A DNA stretch of 64,000 bases from Roseivivax sp. THAF197b (GCF_009363255.1 NZ_CP045318.1:3399501-3463500), one strand, 5' to 3'; shown: positions 54,004-62,722, numbered from the stretch's first letter. Notes: generated by a model from the sequence alone, not told the origin. Numbers and translations: made by a program.

Positions 54004-54705
54004 TCAATCGGGCGACAGCATGTACCCCGCGCCGCGCACGGTTTGCAGATAGCGCGGCTCCTTGGGATTGGCCTCGAGCTTGCGGCGCAGACGTGTGATC
54101 TGCACGTCGACCGCGCGCTCCTGCGCCTGCCCCTTGTCACGGCCCAGTTCTTCAACAAGCTGGTTGCGCGACAGGGCCGTTCCCGGCGTCTTGCAGAAGA
54201 TCCGCATGAGCTGCGCCTCGGTCGCGGTCAGCCGCACCGGATCCTCGCCGCGCCACATTTCGCCGCGCTCCACATCGTATCGGATGGGCCCGAGCGAGAT
54301 CACCTTGGGCTGCGCCGCCTCGGGCTCGACCTCGGGCATGCGCCGCAGGATCGCGTTGATCCGGAGCAGAAGCTCTTTCGGCTCGAAGGGCTTGGCGAGG
54401 TAATCGTCGGCGCCCGCCTCGAGCCCGGCAATGCGATCCTCGGTCTCGGCCCGGGCGGTCAGAAGCAGGATCGGCGTCGCGGAATTTTCCCGAATGAAGC
54501 GCGTCAGGCTCACCCCGTCCTCGCCCGGCATCATCACGTCGAGCACGATCAGGTCGAAATCGAGCCCGGTCAGGATCCGCCGCGCATGGCCTGCATCGCG
54601 CGCCGCCGAGACCAGAAACCCGTGCCGCATCAGGAATTTCTGCAACAGGCCCCGAATGCGCTCGTCATCATCGACGATCAGCAGATGTGCGTCGGGATCG
54701 CTCAT
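54004..54705 (-). CDS. petR: OmpR-family response regulator (PetR-like)
   Basis: A 233-residue two-domain regulator. The receiver domain (about 7-120) has the phospho-Asp D56 in LIVLDVMMPG, with DDDE near the N-terminus and Lys in KPFEPKEL. The winged-helix DNA-binding domain (about 135-230) ends in YLQTVRGAGYML. In Rhodobacter capsulatus a similar petPR pair is needed for cytochrome bc1 expression. Its ATG overlaps the MarR gene stop (ATGA). No histidine kinase gene is next to it. Confidence 0.88.
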   Translation of the reverse strand: MSDPDAHLLIVDDDERIRGLLQKFLMRHGFLVSAARDAGHARRILTGLDFDLIVLDVMMPGEDGVSLTRFIRENSATPILLLTARAETEDRIAGLEAGADDYLAKPFEPKELLLRINAILRRMPEVEPEAAQPKVISLGPIRYDVERGEMWRGEDPVRLTATEAQLMRIFCKTPGTALSRNQLVEELGRDKGQAQERAVDVQITRLRRKLEANPKEPRYLQTVRGAGYMLSPD

Positions 54706-55214
54706 CCCCGTCCCTCCCTCAGCGCGGAATATTGCCGCTTCATCTCGGGGTCCATCATCGCCTCGAGCACGCGCTTGAACCCCGACACGGCCTCCGGCCC
54801 CGCATCCCGGTAGGCCCTGCGCATCCGCGCGCGCTGCGCGTCCGACAGAGCGCGTTCCAGTTCGGCACCCTGATCCGTCAGGTAAAGATGCCGCTCGCGC
54901 TTGTCCGACCGCCCCACCCGGCTTTCGACAAGGCCATCCCCGATCAGCGTGCGCAAGACACGGTTCAGCGATTGCTTCGTGACCCCGAGGATCGACAAGA
55001 GGTTGTTGACCGTGGTCCCGGGCGCCCCATTGATGAAATGCAGCGCCCGGTGATGTGCGCGCCCGTAGGCATAATCGGCGAGGATGCGGTCGGGGTCGGC
55101 CGTGAAACCGCGATAGGCGAAGAACATCGCCTCGATCCCCTGACGAAGCTGATCGTCCGTCAGGAACAGCAGCGTCTCTCCCCCGATCGGAGAATTATGA
55201 TCCGGTTCAGCCAT
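54702..55214 (-). CDS. petP: MarR-family regulator (PetP-like)
   Basis: A 170-residue winged-helix protein. The DNA-binding region is seen in LLSILGVTKQSLNRVLRTLI, followed by the wing VGRSDKRERHLYLTDQG. Position next to a response-regulator gene and the overlap match the petPR pair of Rhodobacter. Start chosen at ATG 55214 with aggga upstream; ATG 55229 lacks one. It is divergent from ilvE across a 163-base region holding overlapping candidate promoters. Confidence 0.85.
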   Translation of the reverse strand: MAEPDHNSPIGGETLLFLTDDQLRQGIEAMFFAYRGFTADPDRILADYAYGRAHHRALHFINGAPGTTVNNLLSILGVTKQSLNRVLRTLIGDGLVESRVGRSDKRERHLYLTDQGAELERALSDAQRARMRRAYRDAGPEAVSGFKRVLEAMMDPEMKRQYSALREGRG

Positions 55215-55256
55215 GCCTGTCCCTTGCATTTTTCAGAACAGGTTAAGTCAGTCTTG

Positions 55257-55285
55257 TTGACATTCCAAGATCGCAATGATAGCGA
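55257..55285 (+). promoter_or_regulatory. Candidate promoter of ilvE
   Basis: A perfect -35 ttgaca (55257-55262) is 17 bases from tagcga (55280-55285), 92 bases before the ilvE ATG. The -10 match is poor. The site overlaps the petP promoter candidate on the other strand. A small dyad, gtccg-ttt-cggac, follows in the ilvE leader. Confidence 0.4.
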
Positions 55286-55303
55286 ATCTCAGTTTTTGTG
55301 AAA
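55276..55303 (-). promoter_or_regulatory. Candidate promoter of petP-petR
   Basis: On the minus strand TTTCAC (55298-55303) is 16 bases from TATCAT (55276-55281), a five-of-six match to the -10 consensus. It overlaps the ilvE -10 candidate, so the two promoters could compete or be jointly controlled. Confidence 0.35.
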
Positions 55304-55377
55304 TTTTATGTCCGTTTCGGACGTAACTTACGCAACTTATGGAAATTGCACGGATGTGCGCAAAGGGAGTGAGCCCA

Positions 55378-56247
55378 ATGGCCGGAGCATATGACGACCG
55401 CGACGGAAAAATCTGGATGGACGGCCAGCTGGTCGACTGGCGCGCCGCCAATGTGCATGTGCTGACCCACGGGTTGCACTACGCAAGCTCCGTCTTCGAG
55501 GGCGAGCGCGCCTATAACGGCAAGATCTTCCTCTCCCGCAAGCATTCCGAGCGGCTGCATTTCTCCGCAGGCGAGCTCGATTTCGAGATCCCCTATTCGG
55601 TCGACGAAATCGAGAAGGCCAAGGCGGAAGTGCTCGCGGCCAACGGCTTTACCGACGCCTATGTGCGCGCAGTCGCCTGGCGCGGCGCGGGCGAGGATAT
55701 GGGCGTCGCCGCCAAGAAAAATCCCGTCCGTCTCGCCATCGCGGCCTGGGAATGGGGCAGCTATTACGGCGATGCGAAAATGAAGGGCGCCAAGCTCGAC
55801 ATTTCCAAGTGGAAGCGCCCCTCGCCCGAGACGATCCCGGTCCATGCCAAGGCCGCGGGCCTCTACATGATCTGCACCACGTCGAAGCACGCGGCCGAGG
55901 CCAAAGGCTGCTCGGACGCGCTGTTCATGGATTATCGCGGCTACGTGGCCGAGGCGACGGGCGCCAACATCTTCTTCGTCAAGGACGGCGAAGTGCATAC
56001 ACCGCTGCCCGATTGCTTCCTCAACGGGCTGACGCGCCAGACCGTGATCGGCATGCTCGAGGAGCGCGGCGTCAAGGTGCATGAGCGCCACATCATGCCC
56101 GAGGAGCTGGAAGGCTTCGAGCAATGCTGGCTGACCGGCACCGCCGCAGAGGTCACCCCCGTTGGCCAGATCGGCGATTACCACTTCGAAGTGGGCGCCC
56201 TAACCCGCGATATCGCACAAAGCTACGAGGATCTCGTCCGCGCCTGA
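55378..56247 (+). CDS. ilvE: Branched-chain amino acid aminotransferase
   Basis: PLP fold-type IV enzyme for the last step of valine, leucine and isoleucine synthesis. It has 289 residues. HVLTHGLHYASSVFEGERAY is the N-terminal signature; the PLP Lys is in IPVHAKAAGLYM; EATGANIFFVKDGEVHTP and TGTAAEVTPV follow. Start chosen at ATG 55378 with agggag upstream; an ATG at 55339 is unsupported. A strong terminator follows. It works in the same pathway as ilvD. Confidence 0.96.
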   Translation: MAGAYDDRDGKIWMDGQLVDWRAANVHVLTHGLHYASSVFEGERAYNGKIFLSRKHSERLHFSAGELDFEIPYSVDEIEKAKAEVLAANGFTDAYVRAVAWRGAGEDMGVAAKKNPVRLAIAAWEWGSYYGDAKMKGAKLDISKWKRPSPETIPVHAKAAGLYMICTTSKHAAEAKGCSDALFMDYRGYVAEATGANIFFVKDGEVHTPLPDCFLNGLTRQTVIGMLEERGVKVHERHIMPEELEGFEQCWLTGTAAEVTPVGQIGDYHFEVGALTRDIAQSYEDLVRA

Positions 56248-56270
56248 TCCTCGACGTTTGGCAGGAACGC

Positions 56271-56305
56271 ACGCCCGGTTTGCAAGAACCGGGCGTTTCC
56301 TTTTG
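56271..56305 (+). terminator. Rho-independent terminator of ilvE
   Basis: Stem acgcccggtt (56271-56280) pairs with aaccgggcgt (56287-56296) around tgcaag, followed by ttccttttg. It lies 23 bases after the ilvE stop. Confidence 0.88.
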
Positions 56306-56333
56306 CCGCTGCGGGAACTATTCCACCGCTCAA

Positions 56334-56343
56334 TTGTATACAG
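56334..56343 (+). promoter_or_regulatory. GntR-like half-consensus site before the TauE gene
   Basis: ttgtatacag fits the FCD-type GntR pattern TNGTNNACNA with one mismatch and lies 24 bases before the ATG, overlapping an AT-rich spot. It could be an operator or simply part of the promoter. Confidence 0.3.
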
Positions 56344-56367
56344 AATAGACGAAGGAAGGAGGACCCG

Positions 56368-57204
56368 ATGGAGGGTCTCGACACATCGACGCTTCTGACA
56401 TTGGCTGCGGTTGCCGCGGGCTCCGGCATCGTCGGCGGCACGCTGGCGGGTCTCCTGGGCGTGGGCGGCGGCATCGTCATCGTGCCGGGCCTCTACCTGG
56501 CACTGTCGCTGACCGACATGGACCCGGCGCTGATCATGCAGGTCGCGGTCGGCACGTCGCTGTCGACCATCGTCTTCACCTCGATTTCGTCAAGCTGGGG
56601 CCATTACAAGAAGGGCTCCATCGATTTTGCCATTCTGAAGCTCTGGGCGCCTGCCATCCTCGTCGGTGTCGTGATCGGCTCCATCCTTGGCGGGCTCGTC
56701 TCGGGCTATGTGCTGATCGCGGTCTTCGCGGTGGTGGCCCTCGTCGTTGCGGGCAACATGATCCTGCGCAACCCGTCGCCCGAAGTGGCGCCGCGCAGCT
56801 TCTCTAAGCCTGTCTGGGCAGGGTTCGGCGTCTTCGCGGGCGGCGTCTCGGCGATGATGGGCATCGGCGGCGGCACCGTCTGCGTGCCGCTCCTGAACTT
56901 CCTGGGCTACGACATCCGCAAGGCCGTGGGCACGTCGGCGGCGATCGGTTTCCTGATCGGGCTGCCGGCCTCGATCATCTACGTCATCACGGGCTGGGGC
57001 GCGGATGGCCTGCCGCCCTTCTCGCTTGGCTATGTCAACGTGCTGCTCGCGGTGCTGATCATCCCGCTCTCGACGCTGTTCGCCCGTGTCGGTGTGGCGA
57101 TTGCCCATGCCATCCCGCCCCGCGCGCTGCGTCTGACCTTCGGGATGTTCCTGTTGATCACCGCCGTGCGGATGGGGATGGATCTTCTGTCGGGCGCGGT
57201 GTGA
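56368..57204 (+). CDS. TauE/SafE-family membrane exporter
   Basis: A 278-residue inner-membrane protein with about eight membrane segments. Two glycine-rich repeats typical of the family are seen, GLLGVGGGIVIVPGLYL near residue 28 and GVSAMMGIGGGTVCVPLL near 168. Known members move sulfite or sulfonate-related anions; the substrate here is not known. It has a strong ribosome-binding site (aaggagga) and its own gene unit after the ilvE terminator. Confidence 0.92.
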   Translation: MEGLDTSTLLTLAAVAAGSGIVGGTLAGLLGVGGGIVIVPGLYLALSLTDMDPALIMQVAVGTSLSTIVFTSISSSWGHYKKGSIDFAILKLWAPAILVGVVIGSILGGLVSGYVLIAVFAVVALVVAGNMILRNPSPEVAPRSFSKPVWAGFGVFAGGVSAMMGIGGGTVCVPLLNFLGYDIRKAVGTSAAIGFLIGLPASIIYVITGWGADGLPPFSLGYVNVLLAVLIIPLSTLFARVGVAIAHAIPPRALRLTFGMFLLITAVRMGMDLLSGAV

Positions 57205-57237
57205 GCCGTTCGGAGTGAAGGCTTCGGCCTAGGCGGC

Positions 57238-58206
57238 TTACACGTCGACATCCGAATAATCGCGCCCAGACTCGACGCGCACACCCAGCGCCCGCAAGGC
57301 CTCCATCGCTTCGGCATCGCGGTGATCCGCGCCCTCACCCGGTTCGCGAAAGATCGCCCGGATGATCCGCCCGGGATGCCGCTCTGCCGCTGCCAGATAG
57401 ACCGGCGGGTCATGCTGGCCGGTATCGCCCACCAGCACAAAGGGCAGGCCCGGATTGGCCGCGAGGATCGCGTCGATGGCCGAGCCCTTGTGATCGCCAT
57501 GGGTGCCGGAGATAAACTGCGTCTTGGACAGGCCCAGATCGCGCAGGAAGATCGGCGCTTTCGGCATGTCGAAGCGCTGGAAGATCCGCACGAGAAAATG
57601 GTGCAGATTCCAGGGCGATGAGGACACGAAAAAGACGGGCGCGCCCGCCGCTCGGAAGCCCTTCATCAGATCGACCGCATCGGGGAATATCTGCCGGGTG
57701 AGCGCATTGCCCGTGAGCGACGTCCAGAGGTTGCGCAGGAGCGAATAGGCCCCGGTCTCGAGCACCGTGTCATCGATGTCGGAGATCACGCCGAAGGGCG
57801 CGTCGGGGGCCACGACCAGAGCTTCAAGCTGCCGCCCCTCGCCGTCGAGCGTCACGTCGAAGACGACCCAGCCCGGCGCGGCATCGCCCCGGGGAAGGTG
57901 CAGGTCGAAATACCCCTCCTCGTCGGTCAGCGCCTCGGTGTCGCCGCAGCGCACCGGCACCGCCGCCACCTCTTTCGTGAGAAAAAGCGACACCATCTGA
58001 CGCAGGTTCGTCCACCACGACCCGTCGGGATCAGGCGCGGTGCGCCGCAGCGCTGTCAGCACACGCCCCCGGAGGATGATCTCCGAGGGCGTGGCGTAGC
58101 CAAGATAGGGGTCGATGACGAGGTCCGCGCGCCGCCGCGCGGGCCTCAGACGGTCGAGCGCGCGCTCAACGGGATGAAGGACCCGTGCGAGCCGTGCCTT
58201 GACCAT
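57238..58206 (-). CDS. App1-type phosphatase (DUF2183) protein
   Basis: A 322-residue protein. The C-terminal half is the App1 catalytic domain: GVISDIDDTVLETGAY supplies the DxDxT nucleophile motif, followed by VFFVSSSPWNLHHF and GDTGQHDP (HAD-like). In yeast App1 is a phosphatidate phosphatase; bacterial substrates are unknown. The N-terminal half is a conserved adjunct domain. It starts one base past the permease stop (58208), so it belongs to the ABC operon. Confidence 0.88.
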   Translation of the reverse strand: MVKARLARVLHPVERALDRLRPARRRADLVIDPYLGYATPSEIILRGRVLTALRRTAPDPDGSWWTNLRQMVSLFLTKEVAAVPVRCGDTEALTDEEGYFDLHLPRGDAAPGWVVFDVTLDGEGRQLEALVVAPDAPFGVISDIDDTVLETGAYSLLRNLWTSLTGNALTRQIFPDAVDLMKGFRAAGAPVFFVSSSPWNLHHFLVRIFQRFDMPKAPIFLRDLGLSKTQFISGTHGDHKGSAIDAILAANPGLPFVLVGDTGQHDPPVYLAAAERHPGRIIRAIFREPGEGADHRDAEAMEALRALGVRVESGRDYSDVDV

Positions 58207-58207
58207 G

Positions 58208-59398
58208 TCAGCTCGGGCTCAGACCGCGCAGACGCTCAGACCGGCGGCGCAGCACCTCGACCGTCGCCAGAAGCGCGATGGAGATACAGACGAGGATCGT
58301 CGCCGCTGCCAGAATGGTGGGCGAGATCTGTTCGCGCAGACCCGTGAACATCTGCCAGGGCAGCGTTTGGAGCTCGGCCGAACCGATGAAGATCACCACC
58401 ACCACTTCATCGAACGATGTGATGAAAGCGAAGAGACCGCCCGAGATCACACCCGGCAGGATAAGTGGCATCTGCACCTTGAAGAACGTCCGCACCGGGT
58501 TCGCGCCCAGGTTCGCGGAGGCCCGCACAAGCGATTTGTCGAAGCCCACAAGCGTCGCGGTCACCGTGATGATGACGAAGGGAATGCCCAGCACCGCGTG
58601 GGCCAGAACGACGCCCCAATAGGTGCCGACGATGCCGATCTTCGAGTAGAAGAAGTACATGCCGGTGGCCGAGATGATCAGCGGCACGATCATCGGCGAG
58701 ATCAGGATCGCCATGATCGCCTGACGTCCCGGCACGTGGCTTTGCGACAGGCCAATGGCCGCGAGCGTGCCCAACGTCACCGAGATCAACGTCGCAACCG
58801 GCGCCACGCGCACCGAGTTCCAGACAGCGCTCGTCCATTCGGGGTTGGTCAGGAAGTCGCGGTAATGCTTCAGGCTGTAGCCCTCGGGATCGAGGCGCAG
58901 CATCTCCGGCGTGAAGGTGAAGAAGTCCTCGGCGTTGAACGACAGCGGCATCACCACGAGGATCGGCGTGATGAGGAACACGAGGATCGCGCCGCAAAGA
59001 ACGCGGAAGGCGTAATGCCACAGCACCTGACCGCCGGTCAGATAGGGCACCAGCTTTTCGCGGTAGCGACGGCGCCCGATCCAGTAGATGAACCAGCCCA
59101 GGAACCAGCCGAAGAGGCCAAGCACGATGGCCCCCGGCAGGCCGCCGAAGACGAAGCCCGCGACGAGGAAGATGGCGATGAGACCGTATTTGAAGGTCTT
59201 CTCCATCTCTGTGCCCAGAAACTTCATCGCGGCCACGGTAAGTGCCGCGCAAATCACGCCCCCGAGGACGATGCCCATAAGGCCCGACCCTTGGGATGTG
59301 CCGACGAACAACCCGAAGAAGGCGCCCGCGGCCCCGACCACCCCGGCAGAGAAACCAAGCGGCTGGGTCTTTGCTTCGGTCAGTACAACCTCACTCAT
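58208..59398 (-). CDS. ABC transporter permease, PotC-like, with extra N-terminal membrane domain
   Basis: A 396-residue inner-membrane permease of a polyamine-class importer. The last 270 residues match PotC: RVLCGAILVFLITPILVV, and the EAA-type loop ASANLGANPVRTFFKVQMPL. The first 125 or so residues are extra and hold about four hydrophobic segments (for example GIVLGGVICAALTVAAMKFL), making the protein about 120 longer than usual. The partner permease lies three bases upstream. The role of the added domain is unknown. Confidence 0.9.
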   Translation of the reverse strand: MSEVVLTEAKTQPLGFSAGVVGAAGAFFGLFVGTSQGSGLMGIVLGGVICAALTVAAMKFLGTEMEKTFKYGLIAIFLVAGFVFGGLPGAIVLGLFGWFLGWFIYWIGRRRYREKLVPYLTGGQVLWHYAFRVLCGAILVFLITPILVVMPLSFNAEDFFTFTPEMLRLDPEGYSLKHYRDFLTNPEWTSAVWNSVRVAPVATLISVTLGTLAAIGLSQSHVPGRQAIMAILISPMIVPLIISATGMYFFYSKIGIVGTYWGVVLAHAVLGIPFVIITVTATLVGFDKSLVRASANLGANPVRTFFKVQMPLILPGVISGGLFAFITSFDEVVVVIFIGSAELQTLPWQMFTGLREQISPTILAAATILVCISIALLATVEVLRRRSERLRGLSPS

Positions 59399-59401
59399 GG
59401 C

Positions 59402-61108
59402 TCAGCCTCCCAGCTTGACGTTGTCGATGCCGACGATCCGGTCATAGGCCCAGTAGAGCACCAGGACGACCACCAGAAGGATCGAGCCGAGCGCGGCCGC
59501 AAGGCCCCAGTTGAGCGATGACGAGATGTGATAGGCGATCCGGTTCGAGATGAAGGTACCCGTCGTACCGCCCACGATCTCCGGCGTGATGTAGTAGCCG
59601 ATGGACAGGATGAAGACGAGGATCGAGCCCGCGCCAATGCCCGGCACCGATTGCGGGAAATAGACCCGCCAGAACGCCGTCGTGTTGGTCGCGCCCAGCG
59701 ATTTCGCCGCGCGGACGTAGGAGGGCGGGATCGTCGACATCACCGAATACATCGGCAGGATCATGAAGGGCAGCAGGATATGCGTCATGGCGACGATCGT
59801 GCCGAACTGGTTGTTGATCATGACCAATCGGCTCTCATCCGCGACGATGCCCAGCCAGACGAGGACATCGTTGATCACCCCCTGTTGCTGCAGCATCACC
59901 TTCCAGGCCGAGGTCCGCACCAGAAGCGACGTCCAGAACGGCAGTAGGACGAGGATCATCAGAAGGTTCGCCGTGCGCGCGGGCAGGTTCGACAGCAGGT
60001 ACGCCACCGGATAGGCCAGCGCGATACAGCTGAACGTGATAACCAGCGACATGAAGAGCGTACGCTTGAACAGGAGGCCATAGATCCGCTCATCCGCGTC
60101 GCGGAGCGCCGGACCATCCGCGGTCTTCTGCATGTCGACCGCGTTCAGGAAGTAGCCCGAAGTGTAATCGGGCGAATACATCTGCAACGTGGTCCAGGTC
60201 TCGACCGAGCCCCAATCCTCGTCGATCTCAAGCATGCCTTCCTTGAAGTTCACGCTCTCGAAATCGGCGACTGCCGCGTCGGCTTCCTTCAGAAGCGCCG
60301 CTTGCGGGCCGTTATAGCCCGACACGTCCGCTTCCATCAGGTCGTAGTAGAGCGCCGTATGGACAAGACCCCACGGCTCTTCCTCGAGCGGGCTGTCCTC
60401 ATCCTCGGTCTGGGCGAAGCGCGCGAAGGTCTCGTAGGTCGCGGCGGTGCGCGGCAGAAGCTCCAGCATCTCGTCGCGGACCCGGAAGGCGGGCATGCGG
60501 CCTTCCATCTCGGCGGCGTCGAACTCTTCCTGATCGACGATCCAGTCGGGCTCGCCCATCAGTTCGGCCCAGGGACGCGCCTCGTCCCAGGCTTCGTTCA
60601 TGTCTTCGAACTGATCGAGATAGACATCCGAGATATCGTCAAGACTGCGTCCGGAGCGGCGGAACAGCGACGACATGCCGGTCTGTTCGTAGTTCAGACG
60701 CGTGCCGAGGCGGGTGTGTTCCTTGCGGGCCTCGGCGATGAAGAGATCGTAGTAGAGCGCCTCGAAGGTCTGTTCGTCCGGCGCCTCACCCGAATTGGCA
60801 TCCCATTCGCCGATGCGCGCGGCCGTGCGCGGCAGCGTCTCGGAGACGATCTGGTTCTCGACGGAGCGGAACAGCATGTCGCCGATGGGCGCGATGAAGG
60901 TCACCAATACGAAGATCAGCAGCGGCGCCACCAGCATCAGCGCGCGGGCTTTCTGGATGCGTAGCGAGCGGGCCAGCGATTTCTTGAGCGGCGTGCCGTC
61001 GGCGGCCAGCATCGGTGCTCCGGCTTCGCGATCCGCCTGATCGGCGCGGCGGGCCTGATCGGGCGTCGGCCCGGCGGTCGAAGCGGGATCGTTGGTTGCG
61101 TCTGTCAT
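59402..61108 (-). CDS. ABC transporter permease, PotB-like, with large periplasmic insert
   Basis: A 568-residue permease, about twice normal length. After a charged N-terminus one membrane segment (about 55-77) is followed by an extra acidic soluble region (about 85-343), then the normal permease core from FKRTLFMSLVITFSCIALAY. The EAA loop is YVRAAKSLGATNTTAFWRVY. The insert should face the periplasm and could contact the binding protein. It pairs with the PotC-like permease downstream and starts three bases after the DUF1330 stop. Confidence 0.9.
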   Translation of the reverse strand: MTDATNDPASTAGPTPDQARRADQADREAGAPMLAADGTPLKKSLARSLRIQKARALMLVAPLLIFVLVTFIAPIGDMLFRSVENQIVSETLPRTAARIGEWDANSGEAPDEQTFEALYYDLFIAEARKEHTRLGTRLNYEQTGMSSLFRRSGRSLDDISDVYLDQFEDMNEAWDEARPWAELMGEPDWIVDQEEFDAAEMEGRMPAFRVRDEMLELLPRTAATYETFARFAQTEDEDSPLEEEPWGLVHTALYYDLMEADVSGYNGPQAALLKEADAAVADFESVNFKEGMLEIDEDWGSVETWTTLQMYSPDYTSGYFLNAVDMQKTADGPALRDADERIYGLLFKRTLFMSLVITFSCIALAYPVAYLLSNLPARTANLLMILVLLPFWTSLLVRTSAWKVMLQQQGVINDVLVWLGIVADESRLVMINNQFGTIVAMTHILLPFMILPMYSVMSTIPPSYVRAAKSLGATNTTAFWRVYFPQSVPGIGAGSILVFILSIGYYITPEIVGGTTGTFISNRIAYHISSSLNWGLAAALGSILLVVVLVLYWAYDRIVGIDNVKLGG

Positions 61109-61111
61109 GGC

Positions 61112-61399
61112 TCAGGCCCCCTCTGCGAGGATGATCGTGCTTGTTGCAGTCCGACGCCGGATATCGGCGACCTCCTGATAGGCGGGATCGTTATAGGCGG
61201 TCCGCGCCGCCTCGAGACTTGGGAATTCTATCACGACGTGCCGGTTTTCGGAGCGTCCCTCGACCACCTCGGACTCGCCGCCGCGAACGATGAAGCGTCC
61301 GCCATGGCTTTCGAGGATCGGTGTGTCGCGCTCGACGTATTCCCGGTAGGCGTCGGGGTCGTTCACCGTGATATGCGCGATGATGTAACCTTTGGGCAT
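61112..61399 (-). CDS. DUF1330 family protein
   Basis: A 95-residue ferredoxin-like alpha-beta protein of the DUF1330 family. Visible family blocks are YIIAHITVNDPDAYREYV, GGRFIVRGGESEVVEG and VVIEFPSLEAARTAYNDPAY. Function is unknown. It sits inside an ABC importer operon between the binding protein and the permeases, which is unusual; three bases separate it from the PotB-like gene. It may process or sense the transported compound. Confidence 0.9.
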   Translation of the reverse strand: MPKGYIIAHITVNDPDAYREYVERDTPILESHGGRFIVRGGESEVVEGRSENRHVVIEFPSLEAARTAYNDPAYQEVADIRRRTATSTIILAEGA

Positions 61400-61461
61400 A
61401 CGGCCCTTCCCATCCCTGTTGTCTCGGCGCTTTGCGCGTCCGTTTGTTCTTGGGGTGGAGA

Positions 61462-61518
61462 CCGGGCGACGGGCCGCCCGGCTCCGGAACTTGAAAGGTC
61501 CGGGCGATCAGACGCCCG
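61462..61518 (-). terminator. Intercistronic hairpins after the binding-protein gene
   Basis: Stems ccgggcg/cgcccgg (61462-61468 with 61475-61481) and cgggcg/cgcccg (61501-61506 with 61513-61518) lie in the 134-base gap between the binding-protein stop and the DUF1330 start. Such hairpins often allow more binding protein than permease to be made by partial termination or mRNA protection. Confidence 0.5.
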
Positions 61519-61533
61519 AACCCAAGCCGCAGA

Positions 61534-62637
61534 TTACTGCGCCAGCCAGGACTGGAACTTCGCGTCGATGTCGTCGCGGTAGTCAGCCCAGAACTCGTAG
61601 TTGTAGAGGAACGTGTTCTGCGAGTTGGCCGGATCGGTCGGCATGTGCTGCTTCATGTCCTCGGGAACGAGCGGTGCGGAGGATGCACGCGCGGGGCCGT
61701 AGGAGATGTACTTGGCCTGATCCGCCAGACGCTGCGTGTCGGTTGCGAACTTCACGAAGTCCAGCACGCGGTTCAGACGCTCTTCGGGCAGATCGGCGGG
61801 GATGATCCAGCCGTCGAGGTCGAAGACCTGCGCGTCCCACATCATGCCGACGGGCTGGTCCTGCTCCTCGATGACCGAGAAGAGACGACCGTTATAGGTC
61901 GAACCCATGAAGATTTCGCCGTCTGCCAGAAGCTGGGGCGTGTCCGCACCGGCCGACCACCAGATCACTTCGTCCTTGATGGTGTCGAGCTTGGCGAGCG
62001 CCTGGTCCTGACCTTCTTCGGTGGCCAGCACGTCATAGACGTCTTCCTTCGCAACACCGTCGCAGAGCAGAGCCCACTCGACGTTGTTGATCGGACGCTT
62101 CTCGAGCGCGCGCTTGCCCGGATACGTCTCCAGGTCGAACACGTCACAGATTTCGGTCGGCGCGTCGACGCCCTCCGGAACCATGTCGGTGCGATAGCCG
62201 AAGGTCGTGGAGTAGACGATCTGCGGAATGTAGCAGTCGGAGACGATCAGGTCGCCGAAATCGTCGGACGCATCGGTGCCGTCGGGCGCCGCTGCGAGGA
62301 TCTCGTCGTGATCGACTTCCATGGCCAGGCCTTCGTCACAAAGACGAATGGCGTCAGCGGCCACGACGTCGACGAGGTCCCAGGTCACGTTGCCTGCTTC
62401 GTTCATCGCACGCAGCTTGGCCACGGCTTCAGCGGAGCTTTCGTCCCAGCTGACCGACACGCCGTCGTTCATTTCGAGGTAGGGCTCGACATAGGCCTGC
62501 TGCTGGCTGGACTGGTATGCACCGCCCCAGCTGACCAGCGTCATGCTGTCTGCCATGTTGCCGTGACCTGCGGCGAATGCGGCTGCACCGCCCACCGTCA
62601 GTGCCGTGGTGGCAAGAAGCGTTTTCGAGAACTTCAT
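61534..62637 (-). CDS. Polyamine-type periplasmic substrate-binding protein (PotD-like)
   Basis: A 367-residue precursor. The signal peptide is about 1-22, cut near AFA/AGHG. The mature protein has the PotD-type start SMTLVSWGGAYQSSQQQ and the conserved WDLVDVVAADAIRLCDEG. Aspartate and glutamate-rich loops suit a cationic ligand; the exact ligand is not known. Start chosen at ATG 62637 (MKFSKTLLAT). It lies between the ATPase and DUF1330 genes. Confidence 0.92.
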   Translation of the reverse strand: MKFSKTLLATTALTVGGAAAFAAGHGNMADSMTLVSWGGAYQSSQQQAYVEPYLEMNDGVSVSWDESSAEAVAKLRAMNEAGNVTWDLVDVVAADAIRLCDEGLAMEVDHDEILAAAPDGTDASDDFGDLIVSDCYIPQIVYSTTFGYRTDMVPEGVDAPTEICDVFDLETYPGKRALEKRPINNVEWALLCDGVAKEDVYDVLATEEGQDQALAKLDTIKDEVIWWSAGADTPQLLADGEIFMGSTYNGRLFSVIEEQDQPVGMMWDAQVFDLDGWIIPADLPEERLNRVLDFVKFATDTQRLADQAKYISYGPARASSAPLVPEDMKQHMPTDPANSQNTFLYNYEFWADYRDDIDAKFQSWLAQ

Positions 62638-62722
62638 AGATAGTCTCCCTAGAGTAACATCCCGTTTTTTCGTTGTGAGGGGTCCGCGGGTCACGGGGTC
62701 GACCGTCGAACCCTCATTGCAC

